A DNA stretch of 64,000 nt from Methylomarinum sp. Ch1-1 (GTDB lineage: Bacteria; Pseudomonadota; Gammaproteobacteria; Methylococcales; Methylomonadaceae). Below, one piece after another: positions 1 through 9,227 of this stretch (the first letter of the stretch is position 1; every line of letters starts with the position of its first letter). The notes under the pieces were generated by a model. The model ran no database searches, was not told the DNA's origin, and worked only from the letters and a program-made list of their open reading frames with translations. The position numbers and the translations under genes were made by a program. The stretch covers positions 2,444,501-2,508,500 of the forward strand of contig NZ_CP157743.1 of assembly GCF_030717995.2 (NCBI RefSeq), written 5' to 3'.

Positions 1-75
1 TTTGATTGTCGCGCCGAAGTGGAAGGCGAGCTGGCGGCCAGCGCTCAAATTATGTGTGCAGCAGCGGTAGAATAG
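1..75 (+). CDS. fabZ: 3-hydroxyacyl-ACP dehydratase FabZ, C-terminal end (partial)
   Basis: Frame 1 is open from the first base and encodes the last 24 residues of a protein ending GELAASAQIMCAAAVE before TAG. This resembles the FabZ C-terminus (E. coli ends with a related MMCARSREA-type tail). FabZ dehydrates 3-hydroxyacyl-ACP in fatty acid synthesis and lies directly upstream of lpxA in many proteobacteria. The TAG stop overlaps the GTG start of lpxA by one base (TAGTG), which implies translational coupling. Only the tail is visible, so the call rests on that motif and on gene order. Confidence 0.75.
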   Translation, partial: FDCRAEVEGELAASAQIMCAAAVE

Positions 76-845
76 TGATAGATCCAAAAGCAGTCGTCGA
101 TATCAATGCCGATATCGCCGATGATGTAAAAATCGGCCCTTTCTCGGTGATCGGACCGGATGTCAGAATCGACTCGGGCACGGTCATCGGTCCGCATGTC
201 GTCATTAAAGGTCCTACCGCGATCGGTAAGGACAATCAGATTTATCAATTCGCCTCGATCGGCGAGGATCCGCAGGATAAAAAATACGCCGATGAAATTA
301 CCCGCCTGGAAATTGGCGACAGGAATACGATCCGAGAATTCTGCACGATGCACAGAGGAACACAGCAAGATCAGGGCTTGACCTTGATAGGCAGCGATAA
401 CCTGTTCATGGCTTATACTCACGTCGCTCATGATTGCGTCATCGGCGACCATGTCATCATGGCTAACGGCGCCTCGATCGCCGGTCATGTTCACATGGGC
501 GATCATGCGATCTTGGGGGGCTTCACTCTGGTGCATCAATTTACCCAGATCGGCGAATACAGTTTTTCCGCGATGGGCAGCGCCGTGACCCAGGATATTC
601 CGCCATTCGTCATGGTCGGCGGACGTCCGACCCGGCCGCATGGCATCAATTCGGTCGGCATGGAGCGGGACGGCATCTCCGCGGAAGTGATACGGCAGAT
701 ACGTAAGGCCTATAAAATTCTCTATAAGAACAATCTGCGTCTTGAGGATGCGATCGAAGAAATCGAAGATCTGGCCGGCGAGAGCAATGAGCTTTCCAAT
801 ATGGTCAGCTTTCTGCGTAATGTCACCCGCGGCATTTTGCGTTAA
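75..845 (+). CDS. lpxA: acyl-ACP--UDP-N-acetylglucosamine O-acyltransferase
   Basis: Catalyses the first step of lipid A synthesis in the cytoplasm, moving a 3-hydroxyacyl chain from ACP to UDP-GlcNAc. The first two thirds are hexapeptide repeats of a left-handed beta helix (IGPFSVIGPDVRI, GDHVIMANGASIAGHV). The conserved stretch THVAHDCVIGDH holds the catalytic-type histidine, and GGFTLVHQF matches the family. The helical C-terminus ends RNVTRGILR. I chose the GTG at 75 because it aligns with the usual N-terminus (IDPKAVVDINADI), gives the standard 256-residue length and overlaps the fabZ stop. A longer reading frame from base 6 would only add fabZ-overlapping sequence. rnhB follows directly, with no lpxB between them. 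Confidence 0.95.
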   Translation: MIDPKAVVDINADIADDVKIGPFSVIGPDVRIDSGTVIGPHVVIKGPTAIGKDNQIYQFASIGEDPQDKKYADEITRLEIGDRNTIREFCTMHRGTQQDQGLTLIGSDNLFMAYTHVAHDCVIGDHVIMANGASIAGHVHMGDHAILGGFTLVHQFTQIGEYSFSAMGSAVTQDIPPFVMVGGRPTRPHGINSVGMERDGISAEVIRQIRKAYKILYKNNLRLEDAIEEIEDLAGESNELSNMVSFLRNVTRGILR

Positions 846-852
846 TTGATCC

Positions 853-1413
853 GTGTTAGCCGGTATCGATGAGGTGGGGCGGGGGTGTATCGTCGGTCCT
901 GTGGTTGCGGCGGTCGTGGTGTTGAATCCCGATAAGCCGATTGCCGGTTTGACCGATTCGAAGAAACTGACAGCCAGAAAGCGACAGCAATTGGCCGCAG
1001 AAATAAAGCGGTCGGCGCTGGATTGGGCGATAGGCAGGGCGGAAGCCAGTGAAATCGATCGTCTGAATATCTTGCAGGCTTCGCTGCTGGCGATGAAGCG
1101 CGCCTTTGCCCAACTGTCCACAACGGTCGAAAAAACCTTGGTCGATGGCAAATTTTACCCGGATATCGCCTGTCCGGGCGAGACCGTGGTGCAAGGCGAC
1201 TTGAGCGTCGCCGAGATTTCCGCGGCTTCGATACTGGCTAAGGTCGCCCGCGACGATGAAATGTCCGTGCTCGACCGGCTCTATCCGGGCTATCAGTTTG
1301 CCGCCCACAAAGGTTATCCGACCAAAATCCATCTGCAACAATTACAGCAATTAGGCGTCACCGAGCAGCACCGTAAATCATTCGCTCCCGTTAAAAGATT
1401 GCTGGTCGATTGA
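853..1413 (+). CDS. rnhB: ribonuclease HII
   Basis: Cleaves RNA in RNA-DNA hybrids and removes single ribonucleotides from DNA. The N-terminus LAGIDEVGRGCIVGPV carries the DEVGRG metal-binding signature, followed by TDSKKL and a later acidic LVDGKF. SVAEISAASILAKVARDD and YPGYQFAAHKGYPTKIH are typical of RNase HII. The 186-residue length is normal. It starts with GTG 7 bases after the lpxA stop, and its TGA overlaps a possible TTG start of dnaE. Being sandwiched between lpxA and dnaE is the classical gammaproteobacterial arrangement, except that lpxB is missing. Confidence 0.95.
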   Translation: MLAGIDEVGRGCIVGPVVAAVVVLNPDKPIAGLTDSKKLTARKRQQLAAEIKRSALDWAIGRAEASEIDRLNILQASLLAMKRAFAQLSTTVEKTLVDGKFYPDIACPGETVVQGDLSVAEISAASILAKVARDDEMSVLDRLYPGYQFAAHKGYPTKIHLQQLQQLGVTEQHRKSFAPVKRLLVD

Positions 1414-1436
1414 ACCCTTCATCGGGCCATCATGTT

Positions 1437-4400
1437 ATGAATCCTGCGTTTGTTCATTTACGTATTCATTCCGAATTTTCCCTGGTCGACGGCATCGTCA
1501 AAATCAAGCCGTTGGTGGAAAAGCTTGCCGGCTACCAGATGCCGGCGGCGGCGTTGACCGAGCACTCCAATCTGTTTTCGCTGGTCAAATTCTATCGCGC
1601 GACTCAAGGTCAGGGCATCAAGGCGATCGTCGGCGCCGACGTCAATGTGTTCAATCCCGAGGAGCCGGCCACGCCCTATCGGATGACTTTTCTGGCGCGT
1701 AACGGGCGCGGCTATGTGGTGTTGACCGAATTGATTTCCAGAGCCTATCAGGAGGGGCAGCATCTTGGCGTGCCCATGCTGCGCAGGGAATGGATAGAAC
1801 AGAATCATGGCGATTTGATCGCGCTGTCCGGTGCGATGGACGGCGATATCGGTCAGGCCTTGTTGGCCGACAAAGACGAACAGGCCAAACAATACGCCGA
1901 GTACTGGTCTGCGTTGTTTGCCGATAGTTTTTATCTGGAGCTGCAGCGAGTAGGCAAGCCTGATGAGGAGCGTTATATTCAGGCGGCCGTCGATCTGGCT
2001 TTGCAGTTGGAATTGCCGGTGGTCGCCACCAATGACGTTCGTTTCATCAGGCAAGAGGACTTCGAAGCCCATGAAGTCAGGGTCTGCATAGGCCAAGGAC
2101 GGGTGCTCGATGACGACAGGCGGCCGCGCCATTACACCCGTCAGCAGTATTTGCGCAGCGCCGAGGAAATGCAGGAGCTATTCGCCGATATCCCCGAGGC
2201 GCTGGAAAACACGATAGAAATCGCCAAGCGTTGCAATGTTCAGTTGACCCTGGGGAAAAACTACTTGCCTGATTTCCCGGTTCCGGAAGGCATGACCCTG
2301 GATGAGTATTTTACCAAGGCGTCCTGGCAGGGCTTGGAAGAGCGCTTGCAGCAGCATGCTCCGGTCGGTAGCGGGACGCCTGAAGAGAATCGCAAGGTCT
2401 ATGAACAGCGTCTGCAGGTCGAGCTCGATGTCATCGTGCAAATGGGTTTTCCCGGTTATTTCATGATCGTCGCCGACTTCATCCAATGGTCGAAGAATAA
2501 CAGCATCCCGGTTGGGCCGGGACGGGGTTCAGGGGCCGGGTCTTTGGTTGCCTATGTGTTGAAGATTACCGATCTCGATCCGATCGAGTTCGATCTGCTG
2601 TTTGAACGGTTTTTGAATCCGGAACGGATATCGATGCCCGACTTCGATGTCGATTTCTGCATGGAGCGCCGCGATGAGGTCATCGATTATGTCGCCCGCC
2701 ACTATGGCCGCGATCATGTTTCCCAGATCATCACCTATGGTTCGATGGCTGCGAAGGCCGTCGTGCGCGACGTCGGTAGGGTATTGTCTTTTTCCTATGG
2801 CTTTGTCGACCGCCTCGCCAAGCTGATTCCGTTCGAAATCGGCATGACCCTGGAAAAGGCCTTGAAAGAAAGCGCCGAGTTGAAGGACTTGTATGACAGC
2901 GAGGAAGAAGTCAAAACCTTGATCGACATGGCGAGAGCGCTGGAAGGGATTTCCCGTAATGCCGGCAAGCATGCCGGCGGCGTGGTGATTTCGCCGAGCA
3001 AATTGACTGATTTCACCCCTTTGTATTGCGAGCAGGGTGGCGGCAATCTGGTGACTCAATTCGACAAGGATGATGTCGAGGCGGTCGGCCTGGTCAAATT
3101 TGACTTTTTGGGCTTACGCACGCTGACCATCATCGACTGGGCCTTGCAGACGATCAACGAACAGCGGCGGCGGCAAGGCGAAGCCCCGGTCGATATCAGT
3201 CAGATTCCGCGAGATGATGCGGCCAGTTATGAGCTGCTGAAAAACGCTCAGACCACCGCGGTGTTTCAGTTGGAATCGCGCGGCATGAAGGAGCTGATTA
3301 AGAAGCTCAAGCCGGATTGCTTCGACGATATCATCGCATTGGTGGCGCTGTTCAGGCCCGGGCCGTTGGAGTCGGGGATGGTTGACGATTACATCAACGT
3401 CAAGCACGGCGCCAAGGCCGAATACGCCCACCCCCTGCTGGAGCCGATCTTGCAGCCGACCAACGGCGTCATTCTTTACCAGGAACAGGTGATGCAGATC
3501 GCTCGGGACATGGCCGGCTACACGCTGGGCGGCGCCGACATGCTGCGGCGGGCGATGGGTAAGAAGAAGCCCGAGGAAATGGCCAAGCAGCGGGAGATCT
3601 TTACCGAAGGCGCGATCAAAAACAACATCGAAGAATCGATCGCGACCTATATCTTCGACTTGATGGAGAAGTTCGCCGGTTACGGTTTCAATAAGTCGCA
3701 TTCGGCCGCTTACGCGCTGGTCGCTTATCAGACGGCCTGGCTGAAGGCCCATTATCCGGCCGCCTTCATGGCGGCGGTGATGTCGTCCGATATGGATAAC
3801 ACCGATAAGGTCGTGGTGTTGATCGAGGAATGTCGGCAAATGAAATTGACCGTTTGTCCACCGGATATCAATGTTTCCGATTATCGTTTCACCGTCAACG
3901 AGCAGCAGCAGATTGTTTACGGCATCGGCGCGATCAAGGGCGTCGGTGAATCGGCGATTGAAGACTTGCTGGCCGAGCGCAAGGCTAGCGGACCTTATGC
4001 CGGGCTTTATGAATTATGCAAGCGCGTGGAGCTGCGCAAAGTCAATCGCCGCGTGCTGGAGGCCTTGATCAGGGCTGGCGCCTTTGATTCGATAGATGCC
4101 AACCGCGCCGCTCACCTGGCCGAGTTAACCACTGCGTTGCGAGTCGCCGAACAGCATGGCAAGATGAGTCAAACCGGGCAGAACGACCTGTTCGGCTTGT
4201 CGGTGCAGGTGGAAAGTGAGGACGGCGAGGCTGAGGCTTACACCAGCCGGGTCGATCCCTGGACGGAAAAAGAGCGACTGGAGGCGGAAAAGCAGACGCT
4301 GGGCCTGTATTTGACCGGACATCCGATCGCCGAATATGAAGCCGAGTTGAAGCATATCACTCATGGCGACATCGCCAGCCTGGTGGCCGATGCGGAACGA

Positions 4401-4928
4401 TCGAAAGGCAAGATGGAGGGGCGTGTTGCCGGTTTAGTGGTCGAGCTGAGAACCCGGCAAACCAAGCAGGGCAAGATGATGGGATTCGCTACCCTGGACG
4501 ATCGCACCGCGCGTCTGGAAGTGGCGGCATTCAGCAAGGTTTATGAACAATACCGTGATATATTGTCGAAGGATGCCTTGCTGGTTGCCGAAGGTTCGCT
4601 GAGTATCGATGATTTTTCCGGCATGTTGCGGGTCACCGCAGAGAAAATGTACAGTATCGAGCAGGCAAGGGAGATGTTTGCTCGCAGCATACAGTTGCAG
4701 TGGCGGCCCGGCAGCGATCAGGTCCATCAAGATTTTATCGAGAACCTGGCGGAAATACTGCGGCCTTACTGTGGCGGGAGCTGTCCCGTCATCATTCATT
4801 ATTGTTCGCCACAGGCTAAGGCGGCGATACAGTTGGGTGATGACTGGCGAGTGACGCCGGCCGATGAATTGCTGCTGCGATTGCGGCGGTTTCTTTCCGC
4901 CGAGGCGGTCGAGATAAAATACCGATAA
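1437..4928 (+). CDS. dnaE: DNA polymerase III subunit alpha
   Basis: Catalytic subunit of the replicative polymerase. The N-terminal PHP domain starts at FVHLRIHSEFSLVDG. The palm carries GPGRGSGAGSLVAYVL and the PDFDVDFCMERRDEVIDY motif with the catalytic aspartates. The fingers contain FQLESRGMKELIKKLKPD and YGFNKSHSAAYALVAYQTAWLKAHYP. An HhH region and an OB-fold (VAGLVVELRTRQTKQGKMMGF) follow. I placed the start at ATG 1437 because MNPAFVHLRIHS aligns with the family N-terminus. A TTG at 1410 overlapping the rnhB stop would add nine residues. The product is about 1163 residues, close to the usual 1160. A strong terminator follows the stop. Confidence 0.97.
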   Translation: MNPAFVHLRIHSEFSLVDGIVKIKPLVEKLAGYQMPAAALTEHSNLFSLVKFYRATQGQGIKAIVGADVNVFNPEEPATPYRMTFLARNGRGYVVLTELISRAYQEGQHLGVPMLRREWIEQNHGDLIALSGAMDGDIGQALLADKDEQAKQYAEYWSALFADSFYLELQRVGKPDEERYIQAAVDLALQLELPVVATNDVRFIRQEDFEAHEVRVCIGQGRVLDDDRRPRHYTRQQYLRSAEEMQELFADIPEALENTIEIAKRCNVQLTLGKNYLPDFPVPEGMTLDEYFTKASWQGLEERLQQHAPVGSGTPEENRKVYEQRLQVELDVIVQMGFPGYFMIVADFIQWSKNNSIPVGPGRGSGAGSLVAYVLKITDLDPIEFDLLFERFLNPERISMPDFDVDFCMERRDEVIDYVARHYGRDHVSQIITYGSMAAKAVVRDVGRVLSFSYGFVDRLAKLIPFEIGMTLEKALKESAELKDLYDSEEEVKTLIDMARALEGISRNAGKHAGGVVISPSKLTDFTPLYCEQGGGNLVTQFDKDDVEAVGLVKFDFLGLRTLTIIDWALQTINEQRRRQGEAPVDISQIPRDDAASYELLKNAQTTAVFQLESRGMKELIKKLKPDCFDDIIALVALFRPGPLESGMVDDYINVKHGAKAEYAHPLLEPILQPTNGVILYQEQVMQIARDMAGYTLGGADMLRRAMGKKKPEEMAKQREIFTEGAIKNNIEESIATYIFDLMEKFAGYGFNKSHSAAYALVAYQTAWLKAHYPAAFMAAVMSSDMDNTDKVVVLIEECRQMKLTVCPPDINVSDYRFTVNEQQQIVYGIGAIKGVGESAIEDLLAERKASGPYAGLYELCKRVELRKVNRRVLEALIRAGAFDSIDANRAAHLAELTTALRVAEQHGKMSQTGQNDLFGLSVQVESEDGEAEAYTSRVDPWTEKERLEAEKQTLGLYLTGHPIAEYEAELKHITHGDIASLVADAERSKGKMEGRVAGLVVELRTRQTKQGKMMGFATLDDRTARLEVAAFSKVYEQYRDILSKDALLVAEGSLSIDDFSGMLRVTAEKMYSIEQAREMFARSIQLQWRPGSDQVHQDFIENLAEILRPYCGGSCPVIIHYCSPQAKAAIQLGDDWRVTPADELLLRLRRFLSAEAVEIKYR

Positions 4929-4933
4929 AAAAA

Positions 4934-4956
4934 AGCCCTCGAAAGAGGGCTTTTTT
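4934..4956. terminator. bidirectional rho-independent terminator between dnaE and rne
   Basis: A GCCCTC / GAGGGC stem with a GAAA tetraloop is preceded by an A-run and followed by six T residues, so it can work on both strands. It sits six bases after the dnaE stop and about 26 bases beyond the rne stop, between two convergent genes. Confidence 0.9.
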
Positions 4957-4981
4957 ATAACAGCGCTGATATGCCTATCGC

Positions 4982-7195
4982 TTAGGATTCATTGTTTTCC
5001 ATTTTCGCTTTCGGCGGCTCACTGGGCTTTTCCGTGGTCTGGCTTTCCGGCGCCGGGGCCTTTTTGACGTCGGTTTTTTCATCACCCTTACGCTCGGCAA
5101 ACTGGTTCGCGTATGAGCGCGGCTTTTCCGTTTGACCGTTCTGCTGCTCTACTTTTTCCGTTTGGGCGGGCTGAGAAGCTTGTTGATCGCTTTTTGCCTC
5201 AGCTGGCTTGTCATTGCGCTCTGTTTTTTTGTAATTCGGGTTGCGTCTTCTGCGATTGTTTCCCCGTCGACTGTTGCGCGGTTTTCTGGGCGATTCGTCG
5301 CTGCTCGCGGATTTGTCCTCACTCTCTTTAACGTTCGTTTCCGCCGCGTTTTTATCGGTGTCGCTTTTCGGTGGTTTATCGGTGCGGCGTTTTGGTCCGC
5401 GGCCCTGTCCGGATGGGCGCGCTTTACGGGGTTCGGTCTTGTCCTTCTTGCGCGGGCCTCCGCCATTTTTTTTGCCTTGTTCCGCCGGAGTCTGGCTGGC
5501 CGGGATCTCTTCTTCGCTAGCGCCGACAAGTTTTTGCCAGAAACGCTGAATCAAGCTGGCGGATGTTTTTTTGTTTTGCACGGGCGCCGGAGAATCCGGT
5601 AAAAATTCCTTAATTGCCGGCTTTTCGAATTTTTGCCGCGACTGCTTGGCAAATTCCGGCAGGGTGATGTCTTCTTCCTTGATTTGTAGGTGGCTGGACT
5701 TTTCGTCGGTACTGTCGGCGGCCTTGATGCGTTCTATGTCGTAGGCCGGTGTTTCCAGGTGTTTGCTCGGCAGTACGATGATGGAGACGTTCAACCTGTC
5801 TTCGATGTCCTGAATGGTGTTGCGCTTTTCGTTCAACAGGAAGGTAGCGCACTCGATCGGCAGATGGGCGATGACTTTTTCCGTGCCTTTCTTCATCGCT
5901 TCTTCTTCGATGATGCGCAGCACTGCCAGCGTCACCGATTCAACGTTGCGGATCGAGCCCTGACCTTTACAGCGCGGACAGGTCAGTTGCGAGGCATCGC
6001 CCAGCGACGGGCGGATCCGCTGTCTGGACATTTCCAACAGACCGAAGCGCGAGATACGACCGGTTTGAATGCGGGCGCGATCGATTTTCAGCGCATCGCG
6101 CAGCCGGTTCTCGACGGCGCGCTGGTTTTTGTTGGCCATCATATCGATGAAATCGATCACGAACAGACCGCCTAAGTCGCGCAAACGCAGTTGCCGGGCG
6201 ATTTCGTCGGCGGCTTCCAGGTTTGTGTTCAATGCGGTCTCTTCGATATCGCTGCCTTTGGTGGCGCGAGCCGAGTTAATATCGATCGAGGTCAAGGCTT
6301 CGCTGTGATCGATCACGATGGAGCCGCCAGAGGGGAGTGACACCTCGCGGTTATAAGCCATTTCGATTTGGGTCTCGATCTGATAGCGGCTGAACAATGG
6401 GACGCTGTCGGAATAAAGCTTGGCTTTGGACAGGTAATGCGGCATGACCTGTTTCAGAAACTTCTGCACCAGTTTGAATGATTCCTCGTTATCGATCAGG
6501 ATTTCATCAATTTCGCCGCGTAAATGATCGCGCAGTGCGCGAATAATGACGTTGCTTTCTTGGAAAATCAAAAACGGTGCGGCTTGTTCGCTGCTAGAGC
6601 GATCTATCGCTTCCCATAACTGCAACAAGTAATTTAAGTCCCATTGCAACTCCTCGACATTTTTCCCGCAGCCGGCGGTGCGTATGATAAGGCCCATGTT
6701 TTCAGGAATGTCCAAGGCCGCCATGGTTTCTTTCAACTCACTGCGGGTGTCGCCTTCGATGCGTCTAGAGATGCCGCCCGCCTTGGGGTTGTTCGGCATC
6801 AGCACTAAATAGGTGCCGGCCAGGCTCATGTAGGTCGTTAATGCCGCGCCTTTGTTGCCGCGTTCTTCTTTTTCAATCTGAACGATGACTTCTTGGCCTT
6901 CCTGAACCGGTTTTTTGGCGCTGGATTTGTCTTCACCCTCCGGGGATCCGTTGGTGCTGCGTCGATATTGAGGCGATATTTCCTTAAAGGGCAGGAAGCC
7001 GTGTTTCTCGGCGCCGTAATTGACAAAGGCCGCTTCAAGGCTGGGTTCAACCCGGGTAATGATTCCTTTGTAAATATTCGATTTCTTTTGTTCTTTTGAT
7101 GGTACTTCTATATCAAAATCATAAAGTTTTTGACCATCTACCAAGGCTACACGCAACTCTTCAGGTTGGGTGGCATTGATAAGCATTCTTTTCAT
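4982..7195 (-). CDS. rne: ribonuclease E
   Basis: Endoribonuclease for mRNA decay and rRNA/tRNA processing, and scaffold of the degradosome. The N-terminus [21 protein letters not shown] leads into an S1 domain (residues about 35-125, with an acidic insertion). The DNase I-like core has the catalytic aspartates in [10 protein letters not shown] (D305) and [10 protein letters not shown] (D348). The zinc-link cysteines are in CPRCKGQG (C406, C409). From about residue 540 the protein is low-complexity, rich in Lys, Glu, Pro, Gln and Arg (for example [13 protein letters not shown] and [12 protein letters not shown]), as in degradosome scaffolds. At 737 residues it is shorter than the E. coli enzyme because the tail is shorter. 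Divergent from rluC, as in E. coli. Confidence 0.95.
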   Translation of the reverse strand: MKRMLINATQPEELRVALVDGQKLYDFDIEVPSKEQKKSNIYKGIITRVEPSLEAAFVNYGAEKHGFLPFKEISPQYRRSTNGSPEGEDKSSAKKPVQEGQEVIVQIEKEERGNKGAALTTYMSLAGTYLVLMPNNPKAGGISRRIEGDTRSELKETMAALDIPENMGLIIRTAGCGKNVEELQWDLNYLLQLWEAIDRSSSEQAAPFLIFQESNVIIRALRDHLRGEIDEILIDNEESFKLVQKFLKQVMPHYLSKAKLYSDSVPLFSRYQIETQIEMAYNREVSLPSGGSIVIDHSEALTSIDINSARATKGSDIEETALNTNLEAADEIARQLRLRDLGGLFVIDFIDMMANKNQRAVENRLRDALKIDRARIQTGRISRFGLLEMSRQRIRPSLGDASQLTCPRCKGQGSIRNVESVTLAVLRIIEEEAMKKGTEKVIAHLPIECATFLLNEKRNTIQDIEDRLNVSIIVLPSKHLETPAYDIERIKAADSTDEKSSHLQIKEEDITLPEFAKQSRQKFEKPAIKEFLPDSPAPVQNKKTSASLIQRFWQKLVGASEEEIPASQTPAEQGKKNGGGPRKKDKTEPRKARPSGQGRGPKRRTDKPPKSDTDKNAAETNVKESEDKSASSDESPRKPRNSRRGNNRRRRNPNYKKTERNDKPAEAKSDQQASQPAQTEKVEQQNGQTEKPRSYANQFAERKGDEKTDVKKAPAPESQTTEKPSEPPKAKMENNES

Positions 7196-7623
7196 TTAAT
7201 TATCCTTGTAGTTTCCTGCTCCATTAGCTTGAGTTTCCGAACAGAGTCGTTATAAATAGCGTTGTGTGGCTACCCTGACATAATTCTAACTATAGGCGGG
7301 CCGCGTCAGTCTGTCTAAATGTTTATTATCAACCTTGGGCATCATCGGATGATATCCGGAATTGTCGCCTATCTGGGGAGGTCAGTTAAACCGTCAGTCT
7401 GTCCTTAAGGAGCAGTGTCGCTCATCATGGGTCGAACGATAAAACCCGAAAAATTCGTTTGTCGCCAGGCGCTCGGCCTGGATCTTAAAACCGGCGCTAT
7501 CTGTTGGGCCGGTTAGCCTATTTGTGCACTGTACGTTACACAAAAACTTCACTAATATAGCAATCTTTATAGGTTGCATCAATTTAATCATCATTTATTA
7601 AAAGAAATTGTTATGATTGCTCC
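7196..7623. other. divergent rne/rluC intergenic region (likely long rne 5' leader)
   Basis: This 428-base AT-rich spacer separates divergent rne and rluC. In E. coli the same divergent pair is separated by a long rne 5' leader through which RNase E controls its own mRNA. A comparable leader is inferred here from layout alone. I see no convincing gene. Weak promoter-like hexamers exist on both strands, but none is good enough to call. Confidence 0.4.
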
Positions 7624-8583
7624 ATGAGTGAGACAACAAATAAGACTAAGCCGCAAGTTAAATGGCTGGAAATCGGCGAAGAAAATGACGGACAACGGCT
7701 GGATAACTTTCTGATTAGCCAATTAAAAGGCGTTCCGAAAACGAGGATCTACCGCATCGTCAGAAAAGGCGAAGTCAGGGTCAATAAAGGACGGGTCGAT
7801 GTTAAATATCGTCTGCAAACGCATGATGTCGTCAGGATTCCGCCGGTCAGGGTTGCCGAACGTAATGAAGCGCCGGCGATTCAGCCGACGCTGAAATATA
7901 GTCTGGAAAATCAGGTGCTTTATGAGGATGAAGGCTTCATCGTTTTAAATAAACCGTCCGGGTTCGCCGTTCATGGCGGTAGCGGCGTGAGCTCGGGTGT
8001 GATCGAGGCGTTGCGTCAGATTAGGCCCAACCAGCGCTTTCTTGAGCTGGTTCACAGACTGGATAAAGAAACTTCCGGATGCTTGCTGGTGGCGAAGAAG
8101 AGGAGCGCGCTGAAGTATTTGCATGAATTGTTCAGAGGCGACGGCGTCGAAAAAACTTATCTGGCCTTGCTGGACGGGCAATGGCAGCGTAAAAAACAGT
8201 GGGTTGAGGCGCCGTTGCTGAAAAATATCAACAAAGGCGGAGAGCGGATGGTGGTGGTCAGTCAGCAAGGTAAATCGGCGGAAACGCTGTTTGTCAGGTT
8301 GAAAAAATATGTCGACGCCACGCTGGTGCATGCCTCGCCTAAAACCGGGAGGACGCATCAGATCAGGGTGCATGCGGCCTGGCTGGGGCATCCGATTATC
8401 GGTGATGATCGCTACGGGAATGAGGACAGCAACAGGCTGTTCAAGAAAAGAGGTTATAAGCGCTTGTTTTTGCATGCCGAGCAATTACGCTTTCGCCATC
8501 CGCTGAGTGGGGAGGTGATGCATTTTGTCGCGCCTTTGCCGCAGGAATTACAGAACTTGCTGGATCATGAAAAAACAGTTTGA
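7624..8583 (+). CDS. rluC: 23S rRNA pseudouridine synthase RluC
   Basis: Isomerises uridines in the 23S rRNA peptidyl-transferase region (positions 955, 2504 and 2580 in E. coli). The N-terminal S4 domain runs from about residue 20 to 80 (GQRLDNFLISQLKGVPKTRIYRIVRKGEVRVNKGR). The catalytic domain has HRLDKETSGCLLVAKK, whose Asp is the nucleophile, then GRTHQIRVHAAWLGHPIIGDDRYG. RluC is preferred over RluD because of the divergent pairing with rne and the RluC-like sequence. The length of 319 residues is normal. Its end overlaps the start of the HAD gene by 17 bases, which suggests co-translation. Confidence 0.93.
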   Translation: MSETTNKTKPQVKWLEIGEENDGQRLDNFLISQLKGVPKTRIYRIVRKGEVRVNKGRVDVKYRLQTHDVVRIPPVRVAERNEAPAIQPTLKYSLENQVLYEDEGFIVLNKPSGFAVHGGSGVSSGVIEALRQIRPNQRFLELVHRLDKETSGCLLVAKKRSALKYLHELFRGDGVEKTYLALLDGQWQRKKQWVEAPLLKNINKGGERMVVVSQQGKSAETLFVRLKKYVDATLVHASPKTGRTHQIRVHAAWLGHPIIGDDRYGNEDSNRLFKKRGYKRLFLHAEQLRFRHPLSGEVMHFVAPLPQELQNLLDHEKTV

Positions 8584-9214
8584 TTTAATTATTTTCGACT
8601 GGGACGGCACGCTGGTCGATTCGATTGACTGGATCGTGCGCTGCTTGCAAAACGCCGCGCGGGAGTGTGGCCGTAACGCGCCCGAGGCGCAGGCGGCCAG
8701 GGAAATTATCGGCTTAAGCATAGAACGGGCCATGGCCGAGTTGTTTCCCGGTATCGATGCGCGGACTCAGGAACAATTGATTCGGGTTTATAGTCAACAG
8801 TTCTTTAGTAAAAAAATCGGCCGGGACGATTTGTTCGATGGCGTTTATCAAATGCTGGAACAGTTCAAACGGGCCGGTTATCGATTGGCGGTGGCGACCG
8901 GTAAGAAAAACGCCGGTCTAATGGATGCGATGAGCGCTACCGGCGTGATCGATTTTTTCGATACCACGCGCAGCGCCGATCAGACCGCATCGAAGCCGCA
9001 CCCGTTGATGATCGATCAGATCATTGAGGAAATGAACGTAGGCAAGGACAGGGTCGTCATGGTCGGAGATTCGGTGCATGATTTGCAGATGGCGAGCAAT
9101 GCCGGCGTGGCCGCGATTGCGGTTGAATGTGGCGCGCATCGGGCAGAGGTGTTGAAACAGTATGATCCGCTGCTGTGTTTGCCGCAGACCCGCGCGTTAT
9201 TGGACTTAATCTAA
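8567..9214 (+). CDS. HAD-family hydrolase (phosphoglycolate phosphatase-like)
   Basis: Haloacid dehalogenase-type phosphatase. Motif I is FDWDGTLVDS with the nucleophile Asp, motif II is AVATGKKNAG, and motif III/IV is a Lys in SKPHP followed by VMVGDSVHDLQMA. The cap is helical, as in the Gph/PGMB subfamily. The start is ATG 8567, which lies inside the end of rluC; the 215-residue length fits. Genes like this often follow rluC in gammaproteobacteria and are annotated as HAD-IA hydrolases. The substrate cannot be read from the sequence. sppA starts 13 bases downstream. Confidence 0.88.
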   Translation: MKKQFDLIIFDWDGTLVDSIDWIVRCLQNAARECGRNAPEAQAAREIIGLSIERAMAELFPGIDARTQEQLIRVYSQQFFSKKIGRDDLFDGVYQMLEQFKRAGYRLAVATGKKNAGLMDAMSATGVIDFFDTTRSADQTASKPHPLMIDQIIEEMNVGKDRVVMVGDSVHDLQMASNAGVAAIAVECGAHRAEVLKQYDPLLCLPQTRALLDLI

Positions 9215-9227
9215 CAGGTTTTGAGTA

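Noticed and set aside
5132-5602. Long + frames opposite the rne tail
   Set aside because: They are the antisense of the Lys/Glu/Arg-rich low-complexity tail of RNase E, which by chance lacks stops.
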